Shown: positions 44,212 to 52,676 of the stretch, in pieces
How the letters are laid out: the number at the start of each line of letters is the position of its first letter
Position numbering within the stretch: position 1 is the first letter of the stretch
Assembly: GCF_000025325.1 (NCBI RefSeq)
Contig: NC_013743.1
Span: forward strand, 558,001 to 622,000
Reading direction: 5' to 3'
Length of the DNA stretch: 64,000 bases
DNA from: Haloterrigena turkmenica DSM 5511
GTDB lineage: Archaea > Halobacteriota > Halobacteria > Halobacteriales > Natrialbaceae
The notes under the pieces: generated by a model
What the model was told of the DNA's origin: nothing
Seen by the model: the letters and a program-made list of their open reading frames with translations, nothing else
Databases searched by the model: none
Made by a program: the position numbers and the translations under genes

Positions 44212-44847
44212 ATGGACCGCAGCGAACTCGCCCCGCTGATCGATCACACCGTGCTCGGCCCCGAGACGTCGATCGCCGATGTCCGCCGCGTTCTCGACGA
44301 GGCCCGGGAGTACGGCATGAACGCCTGTGTCCCGCCCTACGCCGTCGAGACGGCCGCCGACTACGCGCCCGAGGTGACCCTCGCGACGGTCGTCGGCTTC
44401 CCCCACGGCCAACACGCCGCCGCGGCGAAGCGACGGGAGGGCGTTCTCGCCTGGAAGGCCGGCGCCGACGAACTCGACGTCGTGCTCAACGTCGGCCGGC
44501 TGAAGGCCGGCGAGGACGACGTCGTCCGGGCCGAACTCGCGGAGATCACGGCCGCGGTACCGATCCCCGTCAAGGTGATCATCGAGACGGCTCTCCTGAC
44601 CGACGAGGAGAAACACCGCGCCTGCGAGGCCGCGGACGCGGCCGACGCGGCGATGGTGAAGACGTCTACCGGCTTTTCCGAGGCCGGTGCGACCGTCGCT
44701 GACGTCGAACTCATGCGCGAGTACCTCCCCGTCAAGGCCAGCGGCGGCGTCGGCAGCTACGACGAGGCGATGGCGATGCTCGCGGCCGGCGCCGAGCGGA
44801 TCGGCGCCTCGAGCGGCGTCGAGATTCTCGAGGGCGCGCCGGAGTAG
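44212..44847 (+). CDS. deoC: Deoxyribose-phosphate aldolase
   Basis: Cleaves 2-deoxyribose-5-phosphate to glyceraldehyde-3-phosphate and acetaldehyde. The 211-residue class I aldolase has the catalytic Asp in [11 protein letters not shown], the Lys of the first motif [10 protein letters not shown], and the Schiff-base Lys in [13 protein letters not shown]. The TATA-like GGGTTTTTGCC is spaced about 28 bases before the ATG. Sitting back-to-back with ribose-1,5-bisphosphate isomerase, it supplies the deoxynucleoside branch of nucleoside salvage as carbon. Confidence 0.95.
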   Translation: MDRSELAPLIDHTVLGPETSIADVRRVLDEAREYGMNACVPPYAVETAADYAPEVTLATVVGFPHGQHAAAAKRREGVLAWKAGADELDVVLNVGRLKAGEDDVVRAELAEITAAVPIPVKVIIETALLTDEEKHRACEAADAADAAMVKTSTGFSEAGATVADVELMREYLPVKASGGVGSYDEAMAMLAAGAERIGASSGVEILEGAPE

Positions 44848-44938
44848 CGCGCCCGCCCACGACGCGACGATCCATCGGGCCCGGCGATTACCGTCACGAA
44901 CGCGAACACTTTTCGTCGGGGGTCGTCCAACGGAGTCT

Positions 44939-46339
44939 ATGCTCGAGTCGGTGCTGGCGCGGCTTCGCGCGACCCGACGGCGACTGCGGCGGCTGGAGCG
45001 ACGCGAACTCGACGCGTTCGTGCGCTGGATCGAACACACCGGAAATCTGATCCACCTCTCCGTGTTGCTCTTCGTCCCGCTGCTTATCGCCGCGGTGACC
45101 TGGCTGGCGAACGCGACGGCCGTCGTCTCCTTCCTCCTGTTTCCACCGCTGGCCTCCGGCACGTACACGCTCTTTGCCGATCCCGAGGGACGATACTCGA
45201 CGCCGACGAAGTTCGTCGGCGGGATGACCGCGGGGGCGCTCTGCGGCTGGCTCGCGATCGCGCTCGTCGACGCCGCGGGCATCGGCGGCGTCGCCGGCGT
45301 CAGCGCGACCGGCGCGGCGCTCGGTATCTTCCTCACCGGCGCCGTCACCTGGGCACTCGACTTGGAGGAGCCTACCGCGTTCTCGACCGCCCTGCTCGTG
45401 TTGGTCTCCGGCAACGCGCAGGTCGTCTACGTGCTCGGAATCGTCGTCTCGAGTTCGTTCGTCGCGGCCGTCTTCGTCGTCTGGCGGGACCGATTCTACG
45501 AGCGCCGAGCCCAGTACCTCTACCGGACGACCGACGGCGACGACCACGTCCTCGTTCCGCTGGACGAGGACTGGGCCGAAGACCCCGGCGACGGCGAGAC
45601 GGCCCCGGTCGCCCGCTTCGCCGCCGAACTCGCCAGCGCGCACGACGCCGGCAAACTCGTCCTCTTCGACACCGTCGACGACGGCGACGAGATCGCCGAG
45701 ACCGAACCGGGACCCGCGGCTCGTCGCCTCGAGTCCTTCGCGGCCGATCTCTCCGCGGAGTACGGCATCCCCTGCGAGGTCGTCGTCGCGGCCGGCGACC
45801 GCACGTCGGCGCTGGCGCTCCGAACGGCCAGAGAGCACAACTGCGATCTGATCGTCACGCCGTACGCCGAGCGCGAGGGCGGCGGCCTCTCGCCGTTCAT
45901 CGTCGGGCTGTTCGACAGCGAGATCGACGTCATCGCCTTCCGGTCCGCCGAGAACCGCCAGCGCTGGGAGCACGCGCTGGTCCCGGTTCGGGGCGCCGGC
46001 GACACCGCTCGCGCGATGGTCGACTTCGCCCAGCGGATCACCGGCTCCTGGCACCCGACCAGCGTCTGTACCTGCATTGACCGCGAGTCCGAGCGCCGCG
46101 ACGCGGAGACCACCGTCGCGGACCTCGTCGACGCCTTCGAGGGCCGCTTCGAGACCCACGTCGTCACCGAACCCGTCGAGTCCTACCTCGAGCGCCTCTC
46201 GCCCCGGTACGACGTGATCTTCGTCGGCTCGAGCACCGATCGTTCCGCCGCCTCGCGGTTCGTCTCCCCGCCGACGTTCGAGCGACTCAGCGACCTCGAG
46301 ACGGACGTGGCGATCGTCCACCGGGGTCGCCACCGATAA
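44939..46339 (+). CDS. HPP-family membrane protein with C-terminal UspA-like domains
   Basis: 466 residues. The HPP domain has four to five helices in the first 190, with LLFPPLASGTYTLFADPEGR and the GGMTAGALCGWLAIAL motif. About 270 cytosolic residues follow with two Usp-like units (HVLVPLDEDWAEDPGDG onward; ALVPVRGAGDTARAMVDFAQ onward). HPP proteins include plastid nitrite transporters. The Usp tail suggests nucleotide-regulated transport, but the substrate is unknown. It starts 91 bases after deoC with its own TATA-like ACTTTTCG. Confidence 0.88.
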   Translation: MLESVLARLRATRRRLRRLERRELDAFVRWIEHTGNLIHLSVLLFVPLLIAAVTWLANATAVVSFLLFPPLASGTYTLFADPEGRYSTPTKFVGGMTAGALCGWLAIALVDAAGIGGVAGVSATGAALGIFLTGAVTWALDLEEPTAFSTALLVLVSGNAQVVYVLGIVVSSSFVAAVFVVWRDRFYERRAQYLYRTTDGDDHVLVPLDEDWAEDPGDGETAPVARFAAELASAHDAGKLVLFDTVDDGDEIAETEPGPAARRLESFAADLSAEYGIPCEVVVAAGDRTSALALRTAREHNCDLIVTPYAEREGGGLSPFIVGLFDSEIDVIAFRSAENRQRWEHALVPVRGAGDTARAMVDFAQRITGSWHPTSVCTCIDRESERRDAETTVADLVDAFEGRFETHVVTEPVESYLERLSPRYDVIFVGSSTDRSAASRFVSPPTFERLSDLETDVAIVHRGRHR

Positions 46340-46368
46340 CGATACCGCCCGCAGTTTTCCTGGTCGAT

Positions 46369-46689
46369 TCAGATCCGGCCGCGGACCAGCACTACCGTCC
46401 CGATCCCTGCGAGCAGCGCCAGTGGCAGGCTCTCCGTCTTCCGGACGACGACGGCGACCGCGGCCGCCCCGAGCCACGCTGCAGGGCCGCCCTCGGCCAG
46501 TTCACCGGCGACGAGCGAGACGACGATGACCCCCGGCAGGACCTCGAGCGCGGTTTCGGCCCGGTCGGTGAGTTCGAGCCGACCGACCAGCCACAGCCCG
46601 CCGGCCTTCGTCGTGTAGGTGACGACGGCCATCGCGAGGACGACGCCGACGGTCGTCGGATCGAGCGCCGTCGCGGCGCTCGAACTCAT
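46369..46689 (-). CDS. azlD: AzlD-family branched-chain amino acid export subunit
   Basis: 106 residues, about four helices, with AVVTYTTKAGGLWLVGRLEL near the N-terminus and a basic segment VVRKTESLPLALLAGIGTV. AzlD is the small partner of AzlC in branched-chain amino acid export. It overlaps azlC by 4 bases (ATGA-type), so the two are translationally coupled. Confidence 0.9.
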   Translation of the reverse strand: MSSSAATALDPTTVGVVLAMAVVTYTTKAGGLWLVGRLELTDRAETALEVLPGVIVVSLVAGELAEGGPAAWLGAAAVAVVVRKTESLPLALLAGIGTVVLVRGRI

Positions 46690-47525
46690 CCGCCCACCCC
46701 GCTCGAGTCGGCCTCGACGTCGGCGTGACGGACGCCGACCGAACAGCCCACCAGCGCGCCGGCGAGCAGATACCAGCGCCCAGGAACGGCGACGGCGGTC
46801 GCTAGTGCGGCGACGAAGGCGGCCGTCCACGGCGGCAGGTCGGTCCGCCCGTCCCAGAGATCGACTGCGACCGCGACGAAGACGATGAGGAACGCGGCGT
46901 CGAGCCCGTACCGCGCCGGATCGGTGACGCCGTCGCCCACGAGGGCGCCGACGACCGTCGCGGCGACCCACAGGACCCAGATCGCGAGGCCGCTGCCGAG
47001 GAGGTACGCGGCGTCAGCCGATTCCGATCCGTTCCCGACCGCGTCACCTCCGTCGGCGAACGCGCGCATCGTCAGCGCCCAGTTCTCGTCGGCGGTGAAG
47101 AAGGCGCTCCCGTAGGTCTCGAGCACGGATCGATCGGCGAACCACGGCCGGAGCGTCGCACCCAGTAGCAGGTATCGGAGGTTGACCGCCGCCGTCGCGA
47201 GAACGATCGTCGCGACCGACGCGGACGCCGCCCAGAGATCGACCGCGAGCAACTGCGCGGCCCCGGCCAGCACCGTCGCGCTCATCAGCGTGGCCTCCGC
47301 GGCGCTCAGCCCCGCCTGCGACGCGAGCACGCCGAAGGCGACGCCGTAGCCGGCCACGCCGACCGCGACCGGGAGGCAGTCGCGAAAGCCACGCAGCATC
47401 CCCGCTCGAGAGAAGGCTACCAGACGCGGGGACGGCTCGTCTCTGGCTGTCGTCTCGTCGGTCGCACTCTCGTCATCGTCTGTAACCGCTGTGCTCTGGC
47501 CGCGGTCTCCACTCGAGTCAGCCAT
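46686..47525 (-). CDS. azlC: AzlC-family branched-chain amino acid exporter
   Basis: 279 residues. An acidic 40-residue N-terminal tail precedes about six helices with the AzlC core: GFRDCLPVAVGVAGYGVAFG, LMSATVLAGAAQLLAVDL, and LRYLLLGATLRPWFADR. With AzlD it forms the exporter for leucine, isoleucine, valine or azaleucine in bacteria; substrate in haloarchaea is by analogy. The small winged-helix gene 91 bases upstream on the same strand may regulate it. Confidence 0.92.
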   Translation of the reverse strand: MADSSGDRGQSTAVTDDDESATDETTARDEPSPRLVAFSRAGMLRGFRDCLPVAVGVAGYGVAFGVLASQAGLSAAEATLMSATVLAGAAQLLAVDLWAASASVATIVLATAAVNLRYLLLGATLRPWFADRSVLETYGSAFFTADENWALTMRAFADGGDAVGNGSESADAAYLLGSGLAIWVLWVAATVVGALVGDGVTDPARYGLDAAFLIVFVAVAVDLWDGRTDLPPWTAAFVAALATAVAVPGRWYLLAGALVGCSVGVRHADVEADSSGVGG

Positions 47526-47616
47526 TGCCGACTCGAGAGAGCGGCCGCGAGGACCCTAAAATCTCGGAGAACGCGCGTTCTCTACGATATCGGACAGGAC
47601 GGAACTGCGGCGCGAC

Positions 47617-47958
47617 TCACGGGAGTCGCTCGACCAGCCGCCGACCCCGCGGCGTCAGCTCGTAGCCCTCGTCGCGGTTCGAGACGACCGCCTCGAGCCG
47701 CCGGAGGTGATAATTGAGTTTACCGTTGTCGTCGATCGACGTCGCCGCCCGGAGGTCGGTGTAGCGCAGCGGCGTCTCGCGATCGGCCAGCGCCGACAGG
47801 ATCTCGAGTCGAATCGGACTCGCGAGCAGTTCGAACTCGTCGGCGGTCCGCGATAGATCCGCAGCGGTCTCGCGGTCGCCCGTCGCCTCGCCGCCGTCGG
47901 GACCCGCCGGCGTCTGCGCTCCCGTGCGTTCGCCCCACGTCCACGTCGGAATCGCCAT
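47617..47958 (-). CDS. ArsR-type winged-helix regulator
   Basis: 113 residues. After an acidic N-terminal tail comes FELLASPIRLEILSALADRE, then LRYTDLRAATSIDDNGKLNY and HLRRLEAVVSNRDEGYELTP. This is a haloarchaeal ArsR-like DNA-binding domain with an acetate-type wing and no Cys metal site. ATG 47958 is used; a GTG five codons earlier is possible. It lies immediately upstream of azlCD and 46 bases downstream of the potassium channel gene on the same strand. Confidence 0.85.
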   Translation of the reverse strand: MAIPTWTWGERTGAQTPAGPDGGEATGDRETAADLSRTADEFELLASPIRLEILSALADRETPLRYTDLRAATSIDDNGKLNYHLRRLEAVVSNRDEGYELTPRGRRLVERLP

Positions 47959-48004
47959 CGCTCTCGGCTTCACGTCGGCGATCCAAAACGATTCCCCCGC
48001 TCGC

Positions 48005-49192
48005 TCAGTCGCCGTCCATGATGTACTCGATCAGCTCGCTCTCGTCCGCGCCCAGCGCCGACTGGACCAGCAGGTGCCCGCCCAACACCGACGGGCTGAT
48101 CACCGCGTCCGCGCCGGCGTGCTCGAGCTTCCGCGTGTTTTCGCGGTCGGTCGCGGCCGAGACGATGCGGGTCTCGGGGGCGAGTTGGCGCGCGGTGAGG
48201 ATCGACAGCGCGTCCTCCGCGTCGTGGTTCGTGGCGACGAGGATCGCACTCGCGCGGTCGATCTTCGCTCGCTGGAGCGGTTCCTCGTCGCTGGGATCGC
48301 CCCGTATCACCGCCAGGCCGCGATCCGTGAGGGTCTCGGCGGCCTCGCGGTCGCCGGTCACGACGACGAACTCCCGGTTGTTAGTCGCGAGTTCGTCGAC
48401 GATCGGTTCCGTCAGTTCGCCGTAGCCGAGCACGAGGACGTGGTCCTCGAGCAGCTCGAGTTGTGAGTCGGTCATCTTTCCGAGTGTCTTCGTGATCCGG
48501 GCCTGGATCGCCGGTCCGACGAGCGCCCCGATGGCGATACCGAAACTGGCCACGCCGAGCACGAGCACGGACATCGTGAACAGCATCGCCTGCGTCGACC
48601 CCTGATCAGGCGTCACGTCGCCGTAGCCGACCGTGCTTGAGGTGATCAGCGTGAAGTAGAAGGCGTCGAGGATGGTGTTGATCCCCTCGAAGTCCTCGCG
48701 GAGCGCGTACGCGCCGAACGTCCCGTAGGCCTGCACGCCTAGCAGCGCGAAGCCGGCGGCGATCTGGGTCGTGCTCAGCGAGAGGGACTTATCGAAGCGC
48801 TTGTGACTGACCAGCAGCATCGGAATCGAGAGCAGCGAGAGCACGACCAGCGGCACCGAGTACGGACTCGACTGGAGCAGCCCCTGTGCGGCGGTCAGCG
48901 GGAGCAACAGTAGCGTCGCCCACCAACCCACTCGCAGCCCCCGTCGGAGTGCGAGCGCGCTGCCGACCATCAGGAATCCCGTGAGCGCCCCGGTGAACGC
49001 GGCGGCGCTCTGGATCGCCTCGGGGACGTAGTCGCTGAGCGGCCCGCCAACGGCGTTCGTGCCGATGTTGACGATCGCCGTCGCGACCGAGAGTCCGGCG
49101 ACGATCAGCGCCAGCGCGACGGCTGCCCGCATCGAGAGGACCCGATGCCAGTTGTCGGGCAGCCGCGATCGAAGCGACCGGTCGTCGGCCAT
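48005..49192 (-). CDS. Potassium channel with TrkA-N (RCK) domain
   Basis: 395 residues. Four N-terminal helices (about 20-130), then two pore helices flanking the selectivity filter TSSTVGYGDVTPDQ near 195-208, then an RCK domain starting VLVLGYGELTEPIVDEL near 254 with an NAD-type nucleotide site. It is a K+ channel gated by cytosolic ligand. A TATA-like GTTTAACTG lies about 28 bases before ATG 49192. It is divergent from two TrkA-C membrane proteins that may be its regulators or partners. Confidence 0.92.
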   Translation of the reverse strand: MADDRSLRSRLPDNWHRVLSMRAAVALALIVAGLSVATAIVNIGTNAVGGPLSDYVPEAIQSAAAFTGALTGFLMVGSALALRRGLRVGWWATLLLLPLTAAQGLLQSSPYSVPLVVLSLLSIPMLLVSHKRFDKSLSLSTTQIAAGFALLGVQAYGTFGAYALREDFEGINTILDAFYFTLITSSTVGYGDVTPDQGSTQAMLFTMSVLVLGVASFGIAIGALVGPAIQARITKTLGKMTDSQLELLEDHVLVLGYGELTEPIVDELATNNREFVVVTGDREAAETLTDRGLAVIRGDPSDEEPLQRAKIDRASAILVATNHDAEDALSILTARQLAPETRIVSAATDRENTRKLEHAGADAVISPSVLGGHLLVQSALGADESELIEYIMDGD

Positions 49193-49439
49193 ATGCCTCG
49201 ATCCGCGTTGGGGTCAGTTAAACGCCTCTGTTGACGGACGTTCACAGCTACCTAGCGCTTGTCAGCTCGTCAATTAGTCGTGACCCGATCGTCCCGTCCG
49301 CCCGTCGATTACTGGCCGTCCGCCCGTCGCGACTCGAGGCAGTTAGCGGCCCCTCGCTACCCGTAGGGACCGATCGCGCGCCGGCGAACGCACCGCCGCT
49401 GTCGGTGGAGATTTAACGATCCCGTCCCACTCGCCCACA

Positions 49440-50684
49440 ATGGCGCTCCCGGTCGAAGTCCTGCTTGGCATCTATCTCGGTCTTCTGACGGGTATCGTTC
49501 CCGCGTTCGTCGCCGGCTCGCTCGGCTTTCTCGTCCGCTACTTCACGGGAGTGACGCTGCCCGGCTTCGGTGTCGTCGTCCTCGCGCTCTCGATCGCCAG
49601 CGTGCAGGGCGGCCTGCTCGGCCTCGTCGAACCGACCATCGCCCAGTCGCCGCGGCTGCTGGTCGCCGTCCTCGTCGTCCTCATGCTCGCGCTCTACGCC
49701 CACAATCAGGGCGACAAGCTCGGCGCTGAACTCCCCCGTCGGCTCTCCCTCACCTCGATCCGCCAGCGGACACTGTCGGCCGACGTCGTCGAACTCGTCG
49801 GCAACGTTGGACAGGTCACGGTCCGTCCCACCGGCGAGATCCACGACATGGAGGGTTACCCGCCGCTGTCGCCGGACCTCCGCCGATCGCTGAAGAACGG
49901 TTCGTGGCGACTCCCCGCGGATCTGCCGCTGTCGGAACTCGAGTCCCGCCTCGAGGAGCGACTGCGGACCGACCACGATCTGGCCGACGTCACCGTGACG
50001 ATCGACGAACGGGCCCGCGCGACGATCACCGCGGCCCCGCCCTCGGGCGGCCTCTCGAAGCGAATCCCCGACGGCCGCCGCGCCGTCTCGATCGCGACGT
50101 TGGTCCCGACCGGCCTCGCGAGAGGCGACGAGGTGTCGATCCGCGCTGGCGAGCGAACGGTTGCCGGCACGGTGCTGGGCGCTCGGACTGAGATTGACGA
50201 CGAACACGCGGCTGCGGCCGACGAGCCGTCGGCCGGCGACGAAACGGCCGTCCCCGACGGCGGCGATTCGGCGGTCGACGCCGCCCCCGCGCCTAAACCG
50301 AACGCGGCCAGCGCCGGCGGCGTCGGCCGCGTCACCGTCGCCGTCGCCCGTCGAGACGTCAAGGCGCTGCTCGAGACCGAGACGCCGCGGCTGGTCGTCC
50401 GCTCCCGGGGGACCAGCCGGGAGTTCGAGGCCTTCGCGCTGGTCAGACGGGCCGGGCACGCGATTCGGCGGTTCACCGTGGGCCCGAGCGCGGACGCCGA
50501 TGTTCGCGCCGCGGCGGACGTGACGGTGCTGGCCGCCCGCCGACAGGGCAGCGAGACCGGCGGCCGTCGCAGCGGCTGGGTGTTCGCCCCCGGTATCGAA
50601 CGATCGCTCGAGCCCGGCGACGAGGTGTTCGTCGCGGGCCCGGAGGCGGCGACCGACGAGTTCGTGGAGGCGGTCGCCAGATGA
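49440..50684 (+). CDS. Membrane protein with TrkA-C domains (first of pair)
   Basis: 414 residues. Three N-terminal helices (about 5-30, 38-60, 70-87) precede a large cytosolic part with RCK-C-type strands: VSIATLVPTGLARGDEVSIR, an acidic insert (about 250-290), and a terminal WVFAPGIERSLEPGDEVFV. No pore signature or nucleotide-binding Gly loop is visible, so it is not a channel by itself. The TATA-like ATTTAACG about 29 bases before ATG fits. It overlaps the next gene by 4 bases. Confidence 0.85.
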   Translation: MALPVEVLLGIYLGLLTGIVPAFVAGSLGFLVRYFTGVTLPGFGVVVLALSIASVQGGLLGLVEPTIAQSPRLLVAVLVVLMLALYAHNQGDKLGAELPRRLSLTSIRQRTLSADVVELVGNVGQVTVRPTGEIHDMEGYPPLSPDLRRSLKNGSWRLPADLPLSELESRLEERLRTDHDLADVTVTIDERARATITAAPPSGGLSKRIPDGRRAVSIATLVPTGLARGDEVSIRAGERTVAGTVLGARTEIDDEHAAAADEPSAGDETAVPDGGDSAVDAAPAPKPNAASAGGVGRVTVAVARRDVKALLETETPRLVVRSRGTSREFEAFALVRRAGHAIRRFTVGPSADADVRAAADVTVLAARRQGSETGGRRSGWVFAPGIERSLEPGDEVFVAGPEAATDEFVEAVAR

Positions 50685-51937
50685 CGGCCGCCGCCGGACT
50701 CGAGCCGATCCTCGCGCAGGCGGTCTCCACCGAAGTGCTGCTCGACGCGCTCGTCGAGATTCTCGGTTTCTCGCTGCTGGCGGGAGGCACCGCCGCGGCT
50801 GTCGCCTTCGTCTTCCGCTGGTACAGCGCCGACGGGATCCCCGACGGGGTCGCGATCCTGCTCGGCGTGTCGATGGTCGCGATCTGGCTGAACACCAAGT
50901 CGGCCCTCCAGCAGGCGATCATCGGCGACACGGGGATGCTCGAACTGGAAACGGCCGTCTACACGGTCGTCGCGTTCGTCGCGAGCGCGATCGCCGCCGA
51001 CGGCGGCCGGCGGCTGGGCGACCACCTTGCGACGGACGTCTTCTCGCTCGCGACGCCGCGGACGATCACCGAGGTCGGACAGCTGGTTCGGTCGGCCGGC
51101 CGCGTCGTCGCCGTCGAACTCCCCGACGAGATCGAGGACGTCGACGGCTACGACCCGGTCGAGGAGTCGACCAAGACCGAACTGGCCGGCCACACCCTGC
51201 TGTTCCCGCGTCGGCTCTCGGTCGACGAACTCCGCGAGCGGCTGACCGACCGCCTCGAGCGCGACTACGGGATCGGCCACGTCGACGTCGAGTTCGGGGC
51301 CGATCGGACGATCGACTACCTGGCCCTCGGGAGCCGTCCGGCGGGCATCGGGTCGACGCTCGCGCCGGGCACTGTCGCCGTCGCGGTCCGCGGCGATCCG
51401 GCGCCCGACGCCAGCCCCGGCGACGCCGTCCGGATCTGGCGCCGCGACGGCGACTCGCTCCGGCGGGTCACCGGCGGTGAACTCCGCGGGGTCGCCGACG
51501 ACGTAGCCACCGTCGCCGTCGACGCCGACGACGCCGACTCGCTCTCGACCGAGGAGGAGTACCGCCTCGTCACGCTCCCCCGCGACCCCGGCGCCGAGCG
51601 GGACCTCGTCTCGCTGCTCCGGGCGGTCGACGAGACCGTGACCACCCTCCCCGTCGACGCGGGCGATCCGCTCGAGGGCGCAGTCGTCGGCTCGCTGCCG
51701 GTGTTCGTCCTCGCCGTCGACCGCGACGCGGCCGCCGACCCGCTCGCGCTGCCGTCGGGCGAGACGCGACTCGAGGCCGGCGACGTCGCCTACGTCCTCG
51801 GTCGCCCGGACGCTCTGCGGCGGATCGGCGACCTCGAGCGGCCCGGAGAGGGGCTACTCGAGGGGGCAAAATCGGACGCGTCAGAAGGGACTTCGGAACC
51901 CGCAGACGCGCCGGCCGACCCCGCACAGGAGCGGTAG
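50681..51937 (+). CDS. Membrane protein with TrkA-C domains (second of pair)
   Basis: 418 residues with the same plan as the preceding gene: about three N-terminal helices (20-45, 55-75, 85-108) and a cytosolic tail with a TrkA-C-like repeat (SVDELRERLTDRLERDYGIG and ETRLEAGDVAYVLGRPDALR). The ATG overlaps the upstream stop (ATGA), so the two are made together, probably as a heteromer. An acidic Pro/Ala-rich C-terminus ends the protein. The divergent K+ channel suggests a role in potassium handling; this is inference. Confidence 0.85.
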   Translation: MTAAAGLEPILAQAVSTEVLLDALVEILGFSLLAGGTAAAVAFVFRWYSADGIPDGVAILLGVSMVAIWLNTKSALQQAIIGDTGMLELETAVYTVVAFVASAIAADGGRRLGDHLATDVFSLATPRTITEVGQLVRSAGRVVAVELPDEIEDVDGYDPVEESTKTELAGHTLLFPRRLSVDELRERLTDRLERDYGIGHVDVEFGADRTIDYLALGSRPAGIGSTLAPGTVAVAVRGDPAPDASPGDAVRIWRRDGDSLRRVTGGELRGVADDVATVAVDADDADSLSTEEEYRLVTLPRDPGAERDLVSLLRAVDETVTTLPVDAGDPLEGAVVGSLPVFVLAVDRDAAADPLALPSGETRLEAGDVAYVLGRPDALRRIGDLERPGEGLLEGAKSDASEGTSEPADAPADPAQER

Positions 51938-51968
51938 CTACTTGCCGTCGGCACCGATACCGCCACGT

Positions 51969-52250
51969 ATGGCCACCGAGTGGAAGCTCTTCGCCGACCT
52001 CGCCGAACGCGCGGGCGACAAACACGTTACCGTCGACGCCGACGCCGGCGACACCGTCGGGGACGCCTTAGAGCAACTCGTCACCGACCGGCCCGCCCTC
52101 GAGGAGCGGGTCCTCGAGGACGGCGACCTGCGCTCCCAGATCAACGTGCTCCGCAACGGGACGAACGTCTTAGTCGAGGAGGAGGGCTTAGAGACGGTCC
52201 TCGAGGAGGGCGACGAACTGGCGCTGTTCCCACCGGTCAGCGGCGGCTAA
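51969..52250 (+). CDS. Ubiquitin-like small archaeal modifier / MoaD-like protein
   Basis: 93 residues with a beta-grasp fold: WKLFADLAERAGDKHVTVDA at the start, GDTVGDALEQLVTDRPALEE, and the C-terminal ELALFPPVSGG ending in the di-glycine needed for adenylation by UbaA/E1-like enzymes. It matches SAMP1-type proteins that modify proteins and can donate sulfur to molybdopterin. Which of the SAMPs it is cannot be told. It follows the TrkA-C pair by 31 bases but is functionally separate. Confidence 0.92.
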   Translation: MATEWKLFADLAERAGDKHVTVDADAGDTVGDALEQLVTDRPALEERVLEDGDLRSQINVLRNGTNVLVEEEGLETVLEEGDELALFPPVSGG

Positions 52251-52257
52251 CGGACCG

Positions 52258-52602
52258 TCACGCGCTGCTCGGTGTTCTGCGATCCCGCTCGATGGGATCC
52301 CGGCGCTCGTCGACGACGCGATACCGGTGGGCGACGGCCGCGCCTTCCGGGTGAATCAGCACGGTATCGTCGTCGCAGTAGGGTTCCTGGAACCAATCCG
52401 CGGCGACCGGATAGCACTCGAGCAGCGACGTGTCTCCGGTGACCGCGTCTGCGGGCGTTACGTGGCGGCGGACGTCCGGAGCGACGACGACGAGGGTGTC
52501 CTCAAAGCCGACGTATCGCTCGGGCGTCTCCAGACCGTCGTCGATGAACGCGAGGTCGCCGTCGTCGACGATCTCACCGGATTCGTACGGAGGATGGTAC
52601 AT
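52258..52602 (-). CDS. Hypothetical acidic protein (114 aa)
   Basis: A soluble protein with several conserved-looking segments (MYHPPYESGEIVDDGDLAFI, GFEDTLVVVAPDVRRHV, YPVAADWFQEPYCDDDTVLI). No catalytic motif was recognised and no family name is claimed. It is convergent with the SAMP-like gene, 7 bases apart, and 74 bases from the GNAT gene. Confidence 0.7.
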   Translation of the reverse strand: MYHPPYESGEIVDDGDLAFIDDGLETPERYVGFEDTLVVVAPDVRRHVTPADAVTGDTSLLECYPVAADWFQEPYCDDDTVLIHPEGAAVAHRYRVVDERRDPIERDRRTPSSA

Positions 52603-52676
52603 GAGTTTTCCACCTGATTATTCTCCTATACGAATATGAACGCCCGGGAGGATGTTCCGATCCAGAAAACGCGCCG

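Noticed and set aside
44894-46477. 527-codon minus-strand frame over the HPP-Usp gene
   Set aside because: Antisense shadow; the sense frame has membrane helices and Usp motifs and a spaced promoter.
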